DNA of 64,000 nucleotides from Klebsiella sp. RIT-PI-d (GTDB taxonomy: Bacteria; Pseudomonadota; Gammaproteobacteria; Enterobacterales; Enterobacteriaceae): assembly GCF_001187865.1 (NCBI RefSeq), contig NZ_LGIT01000004.1:124001-188000 (forward strand), given 5' to 3'. Each line of letters starts with the position of its first letter. The first letter of the stretch is position 1. Position numbers and translations under genes: made by a program. Under the pieces are notes generated by a model. It was not told the origin of the DNA and ran no database searches. It was given only the letters and a program-made list of their open reading frames with translations. Below, piece by piece: positions 37,009 to 46,887 of this stretch.

Positions 37009-39663
37009 ATGGAAAATCCAGCAATCCTCTTGCGTCGCCTTAACCCCTACTGTGCCCGCGCCATGGAGGGCGCAGCCTCCTTATGCCAGACTCGCGCGCA
37101 TGCAGAAATCCTGCCAGAGCACTGGCTGCTAAAGTTACTGGAGCAGGGTGAAGGCGACCTTACGGTGCTGGCGCGACGCTATGAGTGGGATATGGATAGC
37201 CTGTGGCAAGATTTGCTCTGCTGGCTGGATACGCTACCCCGCTCCGTACGCAGCCGCCCGCAGCTGGCTGAGAGTACGCAACTTCTGATGCAGGATGCCT
37301 GGATGCGGGCGTCGCTGGCTGGCGAACAGCATATTCGCAGCATCCATCTGCTGATAGCACTGGTTGATAAACCGAAACTGGCACGCTGCGACGGTTTATG
37401 GCCGCTGCTGACATTAGGTCAGAGCCAGTTAGAGCGCCTGCGCCCGCTGCTGGATGCGCAATCCGACGAGCGTCCTGACGTCCAGCAAACTGAGGCGCTG
37501 GCACAACGGCACGGCGGCAGTGTGGAGTTTGTTAGCGGTCCGGCTGGCGAGGAGATAAAAGCAGGCGGCCTCGATCCAGCGCTACAGAATGCGCTGGATA
37601 AATTTACGCTCGACGTTACCGCCAAAGCAAAAGACGGCAAAATTGACCCGGTATTTGGTCGCGATACCGAAATCCGCCAGATGGTGGATATCCTTTCCCG
37701 CCGGCGCAAGAACAACCCTATTCTCGTGGGTGAACCAGGCGTCGGAAAAACGGCGCTGGTGGAAGGCCTGGCGCTACGTATTGCTGAGGGAAATGTCCCG
37801 GCGTCACTCAAAACCGTTAGCCTGCGTACCCTTGATCTTGGCCTGCTGCAGGCGGGAGCTGGCGTGAAGGGCGAATTTGAGCAGCGTTTAAAAAATATCA
37901 TTGATGCCGTACAGCACTCCCCCTCCCCCGTCCTGCTGTTTATCGACGAAGCGCATACCATCATCGGGGCCGGCAACCAGGCAGGTGGTGCGGATGCTGC
38001 CAACCTGCTAAAACCGGCCCTGGCGCGCGGGGAACTGCGAACCATCGCGGCCACCACCTGGAGTGAATATAAACAATATTTTGAACGCGACGCGGCGCTG
38101 GAACGTCGCTTTCAGATGGTAAAGGTTGATGAGCCGGATAACGAGACTGCCTGCCTGATGCTGCGCGGCCTTAAATCCCGCTATGCTGAACACCATAATG
38201 TCCACATTACCGACGCGGCAGTACGTGCTGCCGTAACGCTGTCCCGCCGTTATCTCACCGGACGCCAGCTACCGGATAAAGCAGTTGATCTGCTGGACAC
38301 TGCGTGCGCCCGGGTTCGCATGAGCCTTGATACCGTGCCGGAGCCGTTAACGCGCATTCGCGCACAAATTACGGCGCTGGAGATGGAGAAGCAGGCATTG
38401 CTGGAAGATCTTGCCGTGGGAAACCATTCGCAGAACACGCGTCTGGCCGCGATTGAGCAGGAGGAAATCCGTTTATTTGTCGAACTGGATGAGCGTGAGA
38501 CGCAATACCGGCGGGAACTGACGCTCACACAGCAACTGCTGGAAAGTCGCCAGGACATATCTCGCCAGAGTGAAGCGCGCGACCTGCAACAGCAACTCGC
38601 AGAGATGCAGCAGAGTACTCCCCTGCTTCCGGTGGACGTTGACACCCTCACTGTTGCGAACGTCATTGCTGACTGGACAGGCGTGCCGCTCTCCTCACTG
38701 ATGAAAGATGAACAGACCGGGCTACTGAGCCTCGAAAGTGAGCTCGCCAGACGCGTAGTCGGGCAGGACGCGGCGCTGGGCGCTATTGCTCAGCGTCTGC
38801 GCGCAGCCAGGACCGGTTTGACCGCCGAAAACGGCCCGCAGGGTGTATTTCTGCTGGTTGGTCCGAGCGGCACCGGTAAAACGGAAACCGCCCTCACCGT
38901 GGCAGATGTATTGTATGGCGGTGAAAAATCGCTCATCACTATCAATTTATCGGAGTACCAGGAGCCGCACACCGTTTCGCAACTGAAAGGATCGCCGCCG
39001 GGTTACGTTGGCTACGGCCAGGGCGGTATTCTGACAGAGGCGGTACGTAAGCGGCCCTACAGCGTGGTTCTGCTTGATGAAGTCGAGAAAGCGCATCGTG
39101 ACGTCATGAATCTGTTTTATCAGGTATTTGACCGGGGCTTTATGCGTGACGGTGAAGGACGCGAAATCGATTTTCGTCACACCGTGATCCTGATGACCTC
39201 CAATCTTGGCAGCGATCGCATTATGCAGTTACTGGATGAACAGCCCGGATCCACTGAGGTGGACTTACATGAACTGCTGCGCCCTGTCCTGCGCGATCGC
39301 TTCCAGCCCGCGCTGCTGGCCCGCTTTCAGACGGTAATATATCGTCCGCTGACAGGGGCGGCGATGCGTACGATTGTTCAGATGAAGCTGGCCCAGGTAA
39401 GCCAGCGCCTGCACCGGCATTACGGCCTCAAAACCCATATTAGCGAGAGTCTGTATGACGCACTGACGGCTGCCTGCCTGATGCCGGATACCGGCGCACG
39501 CAACGTCGATAGTCTGCTTAATCAGCAAATTCTGCCGGTACTGAGTCAGCAGTTACTTATCCATATGGCTGCAAAGCAAAAACCACACTCCCTGCGGCTT
39601 GACTGGAGTGAAGATGAAGGTATTGCAATTGAATTCAGCCTTGATCAGGCAGAGATATTATAA
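37009..39663 (+). CDS. clpV: ClpV (TssH), T6SS sheath-recycling AAA+ ATPase
   Basis: Cytosolic hexameric ATPase that disassembles contracted TssBC sheaths; 884 residues. N-terminal double Clp-N repeats (1-150), first AAA+ domain with Walker A GEPGVGKT at 241-248 and Walker B LLFIDEAHT near 310, a coiled middle domain near 450-530, and a second AAA+ domain with VGPSGTGKT near 617 and VVLLDEVEKAH near 685. The stop overlaps the vgrG ATG by one base. Confidence 0.97.
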   Translation: MENPAILLRRLNPYCARAMEGAASLCQTRAHAEILPEHWLLKLLEQGEGDLTVLARRYEWDMDSLWQDLLCWLDTLPRSVRSRPQLAESTQLLMQDAWMRASLAGEQHIRSIHLLIALVDKPKLARCDGLWPLLTLGQSQLERLRPLLDAQSDERPDVQQTEALAQRHGGSVEFVSGPAGEEIKAGGLDPALQNALDKFTLDVTAKAKDGKIDPVFGRDTEIRQMVDILSRRRKNNPILVGEPGVGKTALVEGLALRIAEGNVPASLKTVSLRTLDLGLLQAGAGVKGEFEQRLKNIIDAVQHSPSPVLLFIDEAHTIIGAGNQAGGADAANLLKPALARGELRTIAATTWSEYKQYFERDAALERRFQMVKVDEPDNETACLMLRGLKSRYAEHHNVHITDAAVRAAVTLSRRYLTGRQLPDKAVDLLDTACARVRMSLDTVPEPLTRIRAQITALEMEKQALLEDLAVGNHSQNTRLAAIEQEEIRLFVELDERETQYRRELTLTQQLLESRQDISRQSEARDLQQQLAEMQQSTPLLPVDVDTLTVANVIADWTGVPLSSLMKDEQTGLLSLESELARRVVGQDAALGAIAQRLRAARTGLTAENGPQGVFLLVGPSGTGKTETALTVADVLYGGEKSLITINLSEYQEPHTVSQLKGSPPGYVGYGQGGILTEAVRKRPYSVVLLDEVEKAHRDVMNLFYQVFDRGFMRDGEGREIDFRHTVILMTSNLGSDRIMQLLDEQPGSTEVDLHELLRPVLRDRFQPALLARFQTVIYRPLTGAAMRTIVQMKLAQVSQRLHRHYGLKTHISESLYDALTAACLMPDTGARNVDSLLNQQILPVLSQQLLIHMAAKQKPHSLRLDWSEDEGIAIEFSLDQAEIL

Positions 39664-42002
39664 TGGCCAGCCCCAAAATTTTATTCAGCCACAACCATCA
39701 CCAGTTGTCGGTGAAGGGATGTGCCTCAGAACCCGACGTGCTGGCGTTTGACGGTCAGGAATACCTGAGCAAACCATTCAGCTACCGCATTGAATTCACC
39801 AGCCCCGATCATGCCATCACTAAAGACACCATGCTGATGAAGGCGGGCTCCCTGACGCTACAGGCCCCGGTTGACACGGGGTTTGGCATCAAAATCCGCC
39901 GGCCGGTCAGGGTCATTCAGGGCATGGTGACAGGCTTTGAACGCCTCAGCACCTCGAAAGATGAAACCCACTATGCCGTGACGCTCCGGCCACGCCTGGC
40001 GCTGCTTGACCGTTCGCATCAGAACGCCATTTATCAGGATATGTCGGTCCCGCAGATTGTGGAAAAAATCCTGCGCGAGCGTCACGGCATGCGCGGCCAG
40101 GATTTCCTGTTCTCACTCTCAAAAGCGTACCCGCGCCGCGAGCAGGTGATGCAGTACGGCGAGGACGACCTGCACTTTATTACCCGCCTGCTGGGCGAGG
40201 TGGGTATCTGGTTCCGCTTCGTCGCCGACACCCGCCTTCACATCGACGTCGTGGAGTTTTACGACAGCCAGCAGGGGTATGAGAAAGGCCTGACCCTGCC
40301 GTCGGTGCCGCCGTCAGGGCAGCATTCAAAAGGCGCTGACTCAGTCTGGGGCATGGAGAGCCATCATCACGTGGTGCAGAAGCAGGTCAGCACCCGGGAC
40401 TACAACTACCGCCAGGCCACAGAGGACATGAACACCCGGGTCGATGCGACCCGCGGGGATGCGACCACCTGGGGGGAGGCTTATCACTGGGGAGATAACT
40501 ACCTGACCGCGGGAAATTCCGGTGACCGTAATCCGGCCCCGGAGTCCGGGGCGTTTTATGCCCGTATTCGTCATGAGCGCTACCTGAATGGCCAGACGCA
40601 GATTCATGCCATCACCAGCTGCCCGACCCTCTCTCCGGGTCAGGTACTGAAGGTCACCGGCGGGTATGACGTGGCAGAGGTGTTTGCGCAGGGCGTGCTC
40701 ATCACGACGATGCACAGCCATGCGCGCCGGGATGAAGATTTTGCCGTTAACGTCGGCGGTATCCCGGACAGCACGGATTTCAGTTTCCGTCCTGAGCCAG
40801 GTACACGCCCGGTGATGGCAGGCACATTGCCCGCCCGGGTGACCAGCACCACGCAGAACGACACCTACGGCCATATCGATAAAAGCGGCCGCTATCGCGT
40901 CAACATGCTGTTTGACCGTGATAACTGGGAGACCGGGTTCGAGAGCCTGTGGGTGCGCCAGTCCCGCCCGTATGCCGGGGACACGTACGGTCTGCACCTG
41001 CCGCTGCTGGCAGGCACCGAAGTGGCGATAGCCTTTGAGGACGGTAACCCGGACCGCCCGTATATTTCCGGGGTGCTGCATGATTCAGCCCACGGCGACC
41101 ACGTCACCATTCGCAACTACAAACGTAACGTGTTGCGCACCCCGGCGAACAACAAAATCCGCCTCGATGACACCCGCAGCCAGGAGCATATCAAGGTCTC
41201 CACCGAGTACGGGGGTAAGAGCCAGCTCAATCTCGGACATTTAGTGGATGCGGAGAAGCAGCAGCGCGGTGAGGGTTTTGAGCTCAGAACCGACAGCTGG
41301 GGAGCCATCCGGGCGCAGAAAGGGATATTTATCAGCGCCGATGGTCAGGCCAGGGCACAGGGGAAAGTGCTGGAGATGGCGCCAGCACTGGATACGCTTA
41401 ACCAGGCACAGGGGCTGGCAAAATCACTGAGTGAAGCCGTTGCCACTGCCCAGGCGGAACTGGCGCAGATTCAGGCGCAAAAAGCGCTGCTGGAAGCGTC
41501 ACTTAAAGACCTGCAGCAGTCAGTATTGCTGTTAAGCGCTCCGGACGGTATCGCCCAGGTATCGCCGCAAAGTATTCAAATTAGCAGCGGGCAAAATTTT
41601 ATCCAGACCTCAGGTGAAAACACTGATTTTAGCGTGTTCAAAAAATTTACTGTCGCGGCCGGAGAGATCATTAGCCTGTTTGCCAAAACATTAGGCATCA
41701 AGATATATGCCAATAAAGGAAAAGTAGATATTCAGGCTCAGGGAGATGCAATGGCGCTAACGTCTCTAAAAGAGATGAGGATCATCAGCACGGATGATGA
41801 AGTTCATATTCAGGCCAGTAAAAAGCTTACGCTATGTTGCGGAAAAACAGCACTGGTTATCGAACCTTCCGGCGTCACCATTTTGACACCGGGCAATATA
41901 AATGCGAAGTGCGCCAGCTTCAATCAATTACCGCCACAAATGTTTAATCCGACACAAGCAGAGTTACCACCCGAAGCAAAATGTATTGAACAGGGGCAAT
42001 AA
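39663..42002 (+). CDS. vgrG: VgrG (TssI), T6SS spike protein with extended C-terminus
   Basis: Trimeric puncturing spike, 779 residues. The gp27-like part (1-370) and gp5 OB-fold (GHIDKSGRYRVNMLFDRDNWE near 400) are followed by WVRQSRPYAGDTYGLHLPLLAGTEV, then a DUF2345-type region and a predicted coiled coil (about 580-625, LSEAVATAQAELAQIQAQ). The last 150 residues are less conserved and their DNA is more AT-rich, so this part probably selects cargo. It is followed directly by the adaptor-like gene and the effector. Confidence 0.95.
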   Translation: MASPKILFSHNHHQLSVKGCASEPDVLAFDGQEYLSKPFSYRIEFTSPDHAITKDTMLMKAGSLTLQAPVDTGFGIKIRRPVRVIQGMVTGFERLSTSKDETHYAVTLRPRLALLDRSHQNAIYQDMSVPQIVEKILRERHGMRGQDFLFSLSKAYPRREQVMQYGEDDLHFITRLLGEVGIWFRFVADTRLHIDVVEFYDSQQGYEKGLTLPSVPPSGQHSKGADSVWGMESHHHVVQKQVSTRDYNYRQATEDMNTRVDATRGDATTWGEAYHWGDNYLTAGNSGDRNPAPESGAFYARIRHERYLNGQTQIHAITSCPTLSPGQVLKVTGGYDVAEVFAQGVLITTMHSHARRDEDFAVNVGGIPDSTDFSFRPEPGTRPVMAGTLPARVTSTTQNDTYGHIDKSGRYRVNMLFDRDNWETGFESLWVRQSRPYAGDTYGLHLPLLAGTEVAIAFEDGNPDRPYISGVLHDSAHGDHVTIRNYKRNVLRTPANNKIRLDDTRSQEHIKVSTEYGGKSQLNLGHLVDAEKQQRGEGFELRTDSWGAIRAQKGIFISADGQARAQGKVLEMAPALDTLNQAQGLAKSLSEAVATAQAELAQIQAQKALLEASLKDLQQSVLLLSAPDGIAQVSPQSIQISSGQNFIQTSGENTDFSVFKKFTVAAGEIISLFAKTLGIKIYANKGKVDIQAQGDAMALTSLKEMRIISTDDEVHIQASKKLTLCCGKTALVIEPSGVTILTPGNINAKCASFNQLPPQMFNPTQAELPPEAKCIEQGQ

Positions 42003-42877
42003 TGGAAAGCCACCAGATAATTAATGAGTTAAATCAGTATCCGGATGAATACCGTTATCTTTTACTCGATCCTTTTAAAAAAGTGGCCAGTGCCAACCCG
42101 CTGATTCTGTATAACCTACAACAGAAACTGGGTAATAATACCATTTTTCCGGTTCTGCGCGCCGATTTTGCGTATTCACCGGCACACTGTCCACAGCTGA
42201 TTTTACTGGCCCCACCGGGCGGATCGTGTGAGGCAGAATGGATGACTCGCGCGGAGACTTATGCCAGGGGCGAAGCGTTGCAGGAAAAGCGATATATCTG
42301 CGCATGGCTTTCCAGCGCACAAGGCCCCGAGTCACTTGCACTTTCGCTGGCAGAGCAATGTAACCACATCGGACAGGCTTTTTTGCCGCTTTTTGAACCA
42401 CTGCGCTTTGAACTTCTACAGGCGATGAGTCCAGAAAATGGACTGGCCGGAACAATCTGGCCGGTAAGCCAATGGTGGTATATGACCGCAGCGGGTGAAA
42501 TTGCTCGTCAGTCAGGCAGAGCGTCAGAAGAAAAATGGCGACTCAACTGGGGTATCGAATGGGTACAACAGAATATCCGGGCGATCGGCCAGATCCTGAA
42601 AGCCTGGGGAGCAGTCAATACGCTCATGCCTGCAGATGCGGCGCGACAGGCAGCAGCCATGTGGAAAAAAACGGTAGAAGCAGGCCTGACTGATACCAGG
42701 GACAGCTATTTTTTGGCCACCTACAGCCTTGGTACCGGCGTCGATATTGCGCAGCATCCCGCCGTAAAAGCGTTAATAGAACAGGTTATTGCAAACCCCG
42801 CCCTACGATTATCCCACTGCCTGCAAGCCCTGCCGGAGACGATAAAGCAGGAGCTTAATAATAACGCTGTAACCTGA
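42002..42877 (+). CDS. DUF4123-like T6SS effector adaptor
   Basis: A 291-residue soluble protein between vgrG and the effector, the standard place for a DUF4123 (Tap/TEC) chaperone that loads an effector onto VgrG. YRYLLLDPFKKVASANPLIL near residue 18 and LFEPLRFELLQAM near 130 resemble the DUF4123 pattern, but I cannot confirm the domain by eye. Its ATG overlaps the vgrG stop (TAATG). A 50-base copy of its 3' end is found upstream of the second effector gene. Confidence 0.7.
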   Translation: MESHQIINELNQYPDEYRYLLLDPFKKVASANPLILYNLQQKLGNNTIFPVLRADFAYSPAHCPQLILLAPPGGSCEAEWMTRAETYARGEALQEKRYICAWLSSAQGPESLALSLAEQCNHIGQAFLPLFEPLRFELLQAMSPENGLAGTIWPVSQWWYMTAAGEIARQSGRASEEKWRLNWGIEWVQQNIRAIGQILKAWGAVNTLMPADAARQAAAMWKKTVEAGLTDTRDSYFLATYSLGTGVDIAQHPAVKALIEQVIANPALRLSHCLQALPETIKQELNNNAVT

Positions 42878-42905
42878 CAGAGCGAATACAAGGAAGCCTC
42901 TCGCC

Positions 42906-45905
42906 ATGACCTTTGACAATAAAATTGATCGATACGCCGATGCCAGTGAACAGGCGGCATCCACACCGTCAGGCTGTAAAGCCTGCCAGCGAACCGGCTT
43001 ACCCATTTTTCCCCTGCGTGTCGCGGCGGTCCCCAGAGCACTGGTTAGCTCTGCCTGGCAACCGGTTGTCCCGAAGCAGGATGCAGAGCTGACCGGGGGT
43101 GAGTTTAAATATGCACTGCGGACCCTGCGCATGGGATATGTCTACGTCCTGCTGGACAGGCGAGTCTGGCAGGGCTATCAGGTCACCGCCGAAGGCTATC
43201 TTCGCCAGTTTGATCCCATGGCGATGCCGGAAGGCGACACCGTGGAGCCCATCAGCAGAGCCTGTCGGCAGCAGGGCCACTGTATCAGCGCCAGTTTTAT
43301 TAATATTGATGATGAATTATACCGCGAGGCCTGGCTGGCGTTCAGTAGCGACCCGTGGAGTAAGGAAGTACTCGACGGCTATCAGTCCGGGAAATTCCTG
43401 AACAGCCGATTTACGATAATTTCACTGGACGCCCTGAAAAAAACGCCAATCTCTATACCCGAAGCACTGGCAATGGACCCTTCCCTGACCCTGATAAAAG
43501 CCAATGTCGCAGAATTTGCAACCAATCTGTTCGCTAATACTGAAAGAATAACCGGTGAACTCCCCGGTGGCGCACATGGTTTTTACCCGCGACTGGAAAG
43601 CGAAACTGCCCTTGCGATCAGAGTTGCTCAGTTAGGCGTACAGCACAACTGTCGGATATCGGCGCTGGCGTTAAATGACAGCGTGGGCATCGTACAGGAG
43701 CTGAATAATAGCCGGCTGCAAGTTGTGGAGACGTGTCAAATTTATAATGCTCAGCCTGGCATATTACATAAATTCCTTGTTTCGCAGGCGATTCAAAGTC
43801 ATCTGGCGAGTATCAAAAAAACAATAGAGGAAGAGAGTCTCCCGCGCTACGAACAGTTAAATAAATTTGATGACCTGAATGGCGGACGGATAATTTCCGC
43901 AGCCGAGGTTGCAGATAAGGCCTGGGCCACCCAATACGCTCGCCTGCTTAAAAGCTATAACGAGCCCGCCCGCGCCGAATTTGCTGATAAATATGCGGCA
44001 ATACTGGCACCGTGGCAGAAAAAAATTGAGGCAATAGGTAAGGATCTCGCGGCATGGTATCAGGCTGAGCACTGGCTGCAGACTATAAAATGTGACTATG
44101 CGCCTGAAACCTGCGCAGCGGGCTGGGCTGCCCAGTTCGCCACGGTCACGTCCTGCCTCCAGGGAGGATCTCAGGACAAAGCAATGGACAACGTTATGAG
44201 GCGCTGGGTGAAGACCGCAGAGTCCCCTCTCTATATAGGTTTTATGGGTCCGACACCTTCATTGCTGGGAGCGGTCTTTGCCGGCAGTAGCGGATATGCG
44301 TATGTAAAAACGACGTTTGGCTCAGATGAGTTTTCTGATTATCTTAAAACGCCGGCGCTCCAGCAGGCATGGGCCAGTCGGGTCATCGCGATCGGCGGGT
44401 CACTAAGCCGGCTGGCGCTGGACGTGGAAGATGCTGCTTATCAGGGCTTTCGCCGCATGATGCAGCAGGGGCTGCTGACGGCCACCAGTCAGGAAGTGAC
44501 CTTTGTAACGTTTACAACGACCGTTGGCAAATACCAGGACATGGTTCGTAAAGGCGGCTGGCTGGGGCCGGTGATGGCGGAGAATAGCGCTGCTTTTGGT
44601 GGAATGGCACAGCGCAGCGGCACTGCCGCAGCCGGACAAATAATGTTTATCAATGACCCGCTTCTTCAGGCGAAAGAGATAACCGTCAACGTCAGCATTC
44701 CTGAATCGCTCAACACCGTAAAAAATATACTGAATAAAAATGGAAAATTCAGCGCCGACAGCCTGGTGGGATCTCCGCTCAGGGTGTCCGGCGTATCACT
44801 GCAGGCGGAAGCAGGCACTCTGATTTCAGCCGTGAGTGATGAACAACTTCAGGCACTTTATAAAGAGCGAACCATGCGTTACGCCAGCGGTAATGGCGTG
44901 GGGATCGTTCTGTCCGCGATTATGCTGGCCCTGCAGATAACTGACTGGAATAAAAATACCGAAAACCTGAAAAATGCTATCGGAAATGATACTGACGCCA
45001 GCCTGACCTATGCCATTAACCGTCTGATGGTCTTAAGCGCAGCGACAGAAATGGCCGGTTTTGGTCGGATGTTGACCATTAAAAACAGCTGGGAAATTTT
45101 ACCTAAAAATTATGTTCATCCGCTCATTCGTGCGGGTGGCGTAATTTCTGGGGTAGCAGCGATAGTGGATGGAGTGCGGATGAGATTTCTTGCATCCGAG
45201 GCCAGGAAAGCAGGCGACGAGCAAGCTTCAAGTGTTTATCTTGTTGCAAGTGCCCTAACATTACTTGGTGGAGGGATTGCCGGGGCTGGTGCATTAGCAG
45301 GTATATTTGCATTACTCGGTCCTGCAGGTATAGGAGCACTATTAATCCTTACTGGCGCAATACTTGCCCATGAAGCGGAAAAACTCAGAAGCACCCCATT
45401 CGAAATCTGGTTGCGGCGCTGCTGCTTTGGTATCCCACGTTCTCAGGACATCGTCTGGAAAGCCGAAAGCCTTGAGGATATGAAAGAATCGCTGGCGGCG
45501 TTTAATGCCATTGTAAACGGCATGGTTGCTGAAGTCGGGTTTGAAGGACTGTCGGAAATACAAGGACAACGATTAACCAGGCTGGAAATGTATCTGAGTT
45601 TACCTGGCTGCAAAGAGGCTACTTCTGCATGGGAAATCCACCTGACGGGAGGCGAAAGCAACGATATATTGCTGACAGAAACCCACAATATCATCGGTAA
45701 GTCAGATGGCAGACAGGCTCTCCCGGGATCAGATTACCATTCCGGCGGTTATAAACGCCTCATCACCGAGAAAGGTATGGATATCAGAGCCGAAATCTGG
45801 CTACAAGAAACCCGTTATACCCATACAGCGTTAAAAGTAACCTACTGGCCCAATAAATACGATCCGCAATTTCAGCTGGGGTTAATCGTGAGCACCAGTC
45901 AATAA
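42906..45905 (+). CDS. T6SS effector 1, VasX-like (BTH_I2691 family)
   Basis: A 999-residue protein beginning with the VasX-type N-terminal domain: GCKACQRTGLPIFPLRVAAVP near residue 23 and FKYALRTLRMGYVYVLLDRRVW near 67. The C-terminal third has hydrophobic stretches at about 663-681, 744-757 and 775-822, the last a long Gly/Ala-rich pair, as expected for an effector that inserts into and permeabilises the target inner membrane. It is the first gene after the adaptor. Residues 1-275 are almost identical to effector 2, and the rest is diverged. Four DUF6708 membrane proteins follow; at least the first is the likely immunity protein. Toxic activity is inferred. Confidence 0.85.
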   Translation: MTFDNKIDRYADASEQAASTPSGCKACQRTGLPIFPLRVAAVPRALVSSAWQPVVPKQDAELTGGEFKYALRTLRMGYVYVLLDRRVWQGYQVTAEGYLRQFDPMAMPEGDTVEPISRACRQQGHCISASFINIDDELYREAWLAFSSDPWSKEVLDGYQSGKFLNSRFTIISLDALKKTPISIPEALAMDPSLTLIKANVAEFATNLFANTERITGELPGGAHGFYPRLESETALAIRVAQLGVQHNCRISALALNDSVGIVQELNNSRLQVVETCQIYNAQPGILHKFLVSQAIQSHLASIKKTIEEESLPRYEQLNKFDDLNGGRIISAAEVADKAWATQYARLLKSYNEPARAEFADKYAAILAPWQKKIEAIGKDLAAWYQAEHWLQTIKCDYAPETCAAGWAAQFATVTSCLQGGSQDKAMDNVMRRWVKTAESPLYIGFMGPTPSLLGAVFAGSSGYAYVKTTFGSDEFSDYLKTPALQQAWASRVIAIGGSLSRLALDVEDAAYQGFRRMMQQGLLTATSQEVTFVTFTTTVGKYQDMVRKGGWLGPVMAENSAAFGGMAQRSGTAAAGQIMFINDPLLQAKEITVNVSIPESLNTVKNILNKNGKFSADSLVGSPLRVSGVSLQAEAGTLISAVSDEQLQALYKERTMRYASGNGVGIVLSAIMLALQITDWNKNTENLKNAIGNDTDASLTYAINRLMVLSAATEMAGFGRMLTIKNSWEILPKNYVHPLIRAGGVISGVAAIVDGVRMRFLASEARKAGDEQASSVYLVASALTLLGGGIAGAGALAGIFALLGPAGIGALLILTGAILAHEAEKLRSTPFEIWLRRCCFGIPRSQDIVWKAESLEDMKESLAAFNAIVNGMVAEVGFEGLSEIQGQRLTRLEMYLSLPGCKEATSAWEIHLTGGESNDILLTETHNIIGKSDGRQALPGSDYHSGGYKRLITEKGMDIRAEIWLQETRYTHTALKVTYWPNKYDPQFQLGLIVSTSQ

Positions 45906-45914
45906 AGGCATATT

Positions 45915-46724
45915 ATGACCAGTAAAAAAAAGAACAGACAGTTGATAAAAAAAAGAAGTGCCACACCAAAACCTGTTTTACCTAAACGCGAATATTCAAA
46001 ACTAACACCTCAGGTCAAAAATTGGGAGGATGACCTTCCTGAAAAAGACGACCTTCAGCAACCCATTCCACCCAGACTCATTCGGGTTAACGAAATTAAT
46101 GATATATGGATGGAAATTCCACGATATGAAAATATATGGTGGTGGGGATTTTGGTTTTTTTCTATAGTTCCGATTTTTGCTGTTCTCGACATAGTATTTC
46201 TATTATTTGTTCCCGGTATTGGTGGTGAAGGATTCGAAATAGTTCTTTTGCTCTTCTTATTTTCATTTGCCAGTATGGGGACTTATTTGTTGCGATCCGT
46301 TTTATTTATCCCCCGGGGCACTCCAGTCCGCTTTAACCGCAGTCGCCAGAAAGTCTATGTCTATGAGCATCAGCGCAGCGTCTGGCCATGGAAGCGCTGG
46401 CCCACCGTTATCAAGGTATTCGACTGGGCCAATATTCACGGTGAAATGGTGATGCAGTCCGGCCGCTACGACTACGGGCACCGCCTCTCCTGCGCGGTCT
46501 GTAAACCCGGAACCTGTGAGGTTGTTGACCGCTTTATCCTCAGCTGGACCGAGGGCGATAACCGGGTTATCCGGGGATTATGGCATCACTGCTGCCTCTA
46601 TATGCAGCATAAACCGGTGCCTGAAACGCCGCTGCTGACCCGCAAACCGCTGAGCTGGACGCCGGTTAACACCGTCCGCTGGCCTGTGGCGCTGGATAAA
46701 GAGTCCACCACGGCTCTGCACTAA
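45915..46724 (+). CDS. DUF6708-type membrane protein A, putative immunity protein
   Basis: A 269-residue protein nine bases after effector 1, so the likeliest immunity partner. A Lys-rich cytoplasmic N-terminus (KKKNRQLIKKR) and a conserved stretch up to IPRYENI (74) are followed by a two-helix membrane hairpin (about 75-130, WWWGFWFFSIVPIFAVLDIV...), then a conserved C-terminal domain starting PRGTPVRFNRSRQKVYVYEH and containing WPTVIKVFDWANIHGE. Outside the hairpin it is almost identical to copies B-D. Biochemical role unknown; immunity is inferred from position and topology. Confidence 0.8.
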   Translation: MTSKKKNRQLIKKRSATPKPVLPKREYSKLTPQVKNWEDDLPEKDDLQQPIPPRLIRVNEINDIWMEIPRYENIWWWGFWFFSIVPIFAVLDIVFLLFVPGIGGEGFEIVLLLFLFSFASMGTYLLRSVLFIPRGTPVRFNRSRQKVYVYEHQRSVWPWKRWPTVIKVFDWANIHGEMVMQSGRYDYGHRLSCAVCKPGTCEVVDRFILSWTEGDNRVIRGLWHHCCLYMQHKPVPETPLLTRKPLSWTPVNTVRWPVALDKESTTALH

Positions 46725-46887
46725 AATCCGACAAACGGTCCCGCTGGCTGATGACAGAGCCCCACACTATTTCCGGTAAGTCAGACGGCAGACAGCCCCC
46801 TTTCATACCGGTCACCTGTTGGCCCAATAAATACGATCCGCAATTTCAGTGGGGTTAATCGTGAGCACCAGTCAATAAAGGCAAATT
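46725..46887 (+). pseudogene. Degraded effector 3' end (remnant 1)
   Basis: This spacer repeats the last part of effector 1. CACACTATTTCCGGTAAGTCAGA-like sequence matches the region of effector 1 coding HNIIGKSDGRQ; after an internal deletion, TGGCCCAATAAATACGATCC and the following bases match the final codons (WPNKYDPQFQ) through to the stop and ribosome site. One base is missing near the end, so the frame is broken. Confidence 0.85.

Noticed and set aside
37419..38057. Minus-strand open frame of 212 codons inside clpV
   Set aside because: Opposite the first AAA+ domain of ClpV; no independent support.
40341..41081. Minus-strand open frame of 246 codons inside vgrG
   Set aside because: Antisense shadow of a GC-rich gene whose sense product is clearly VgrG.
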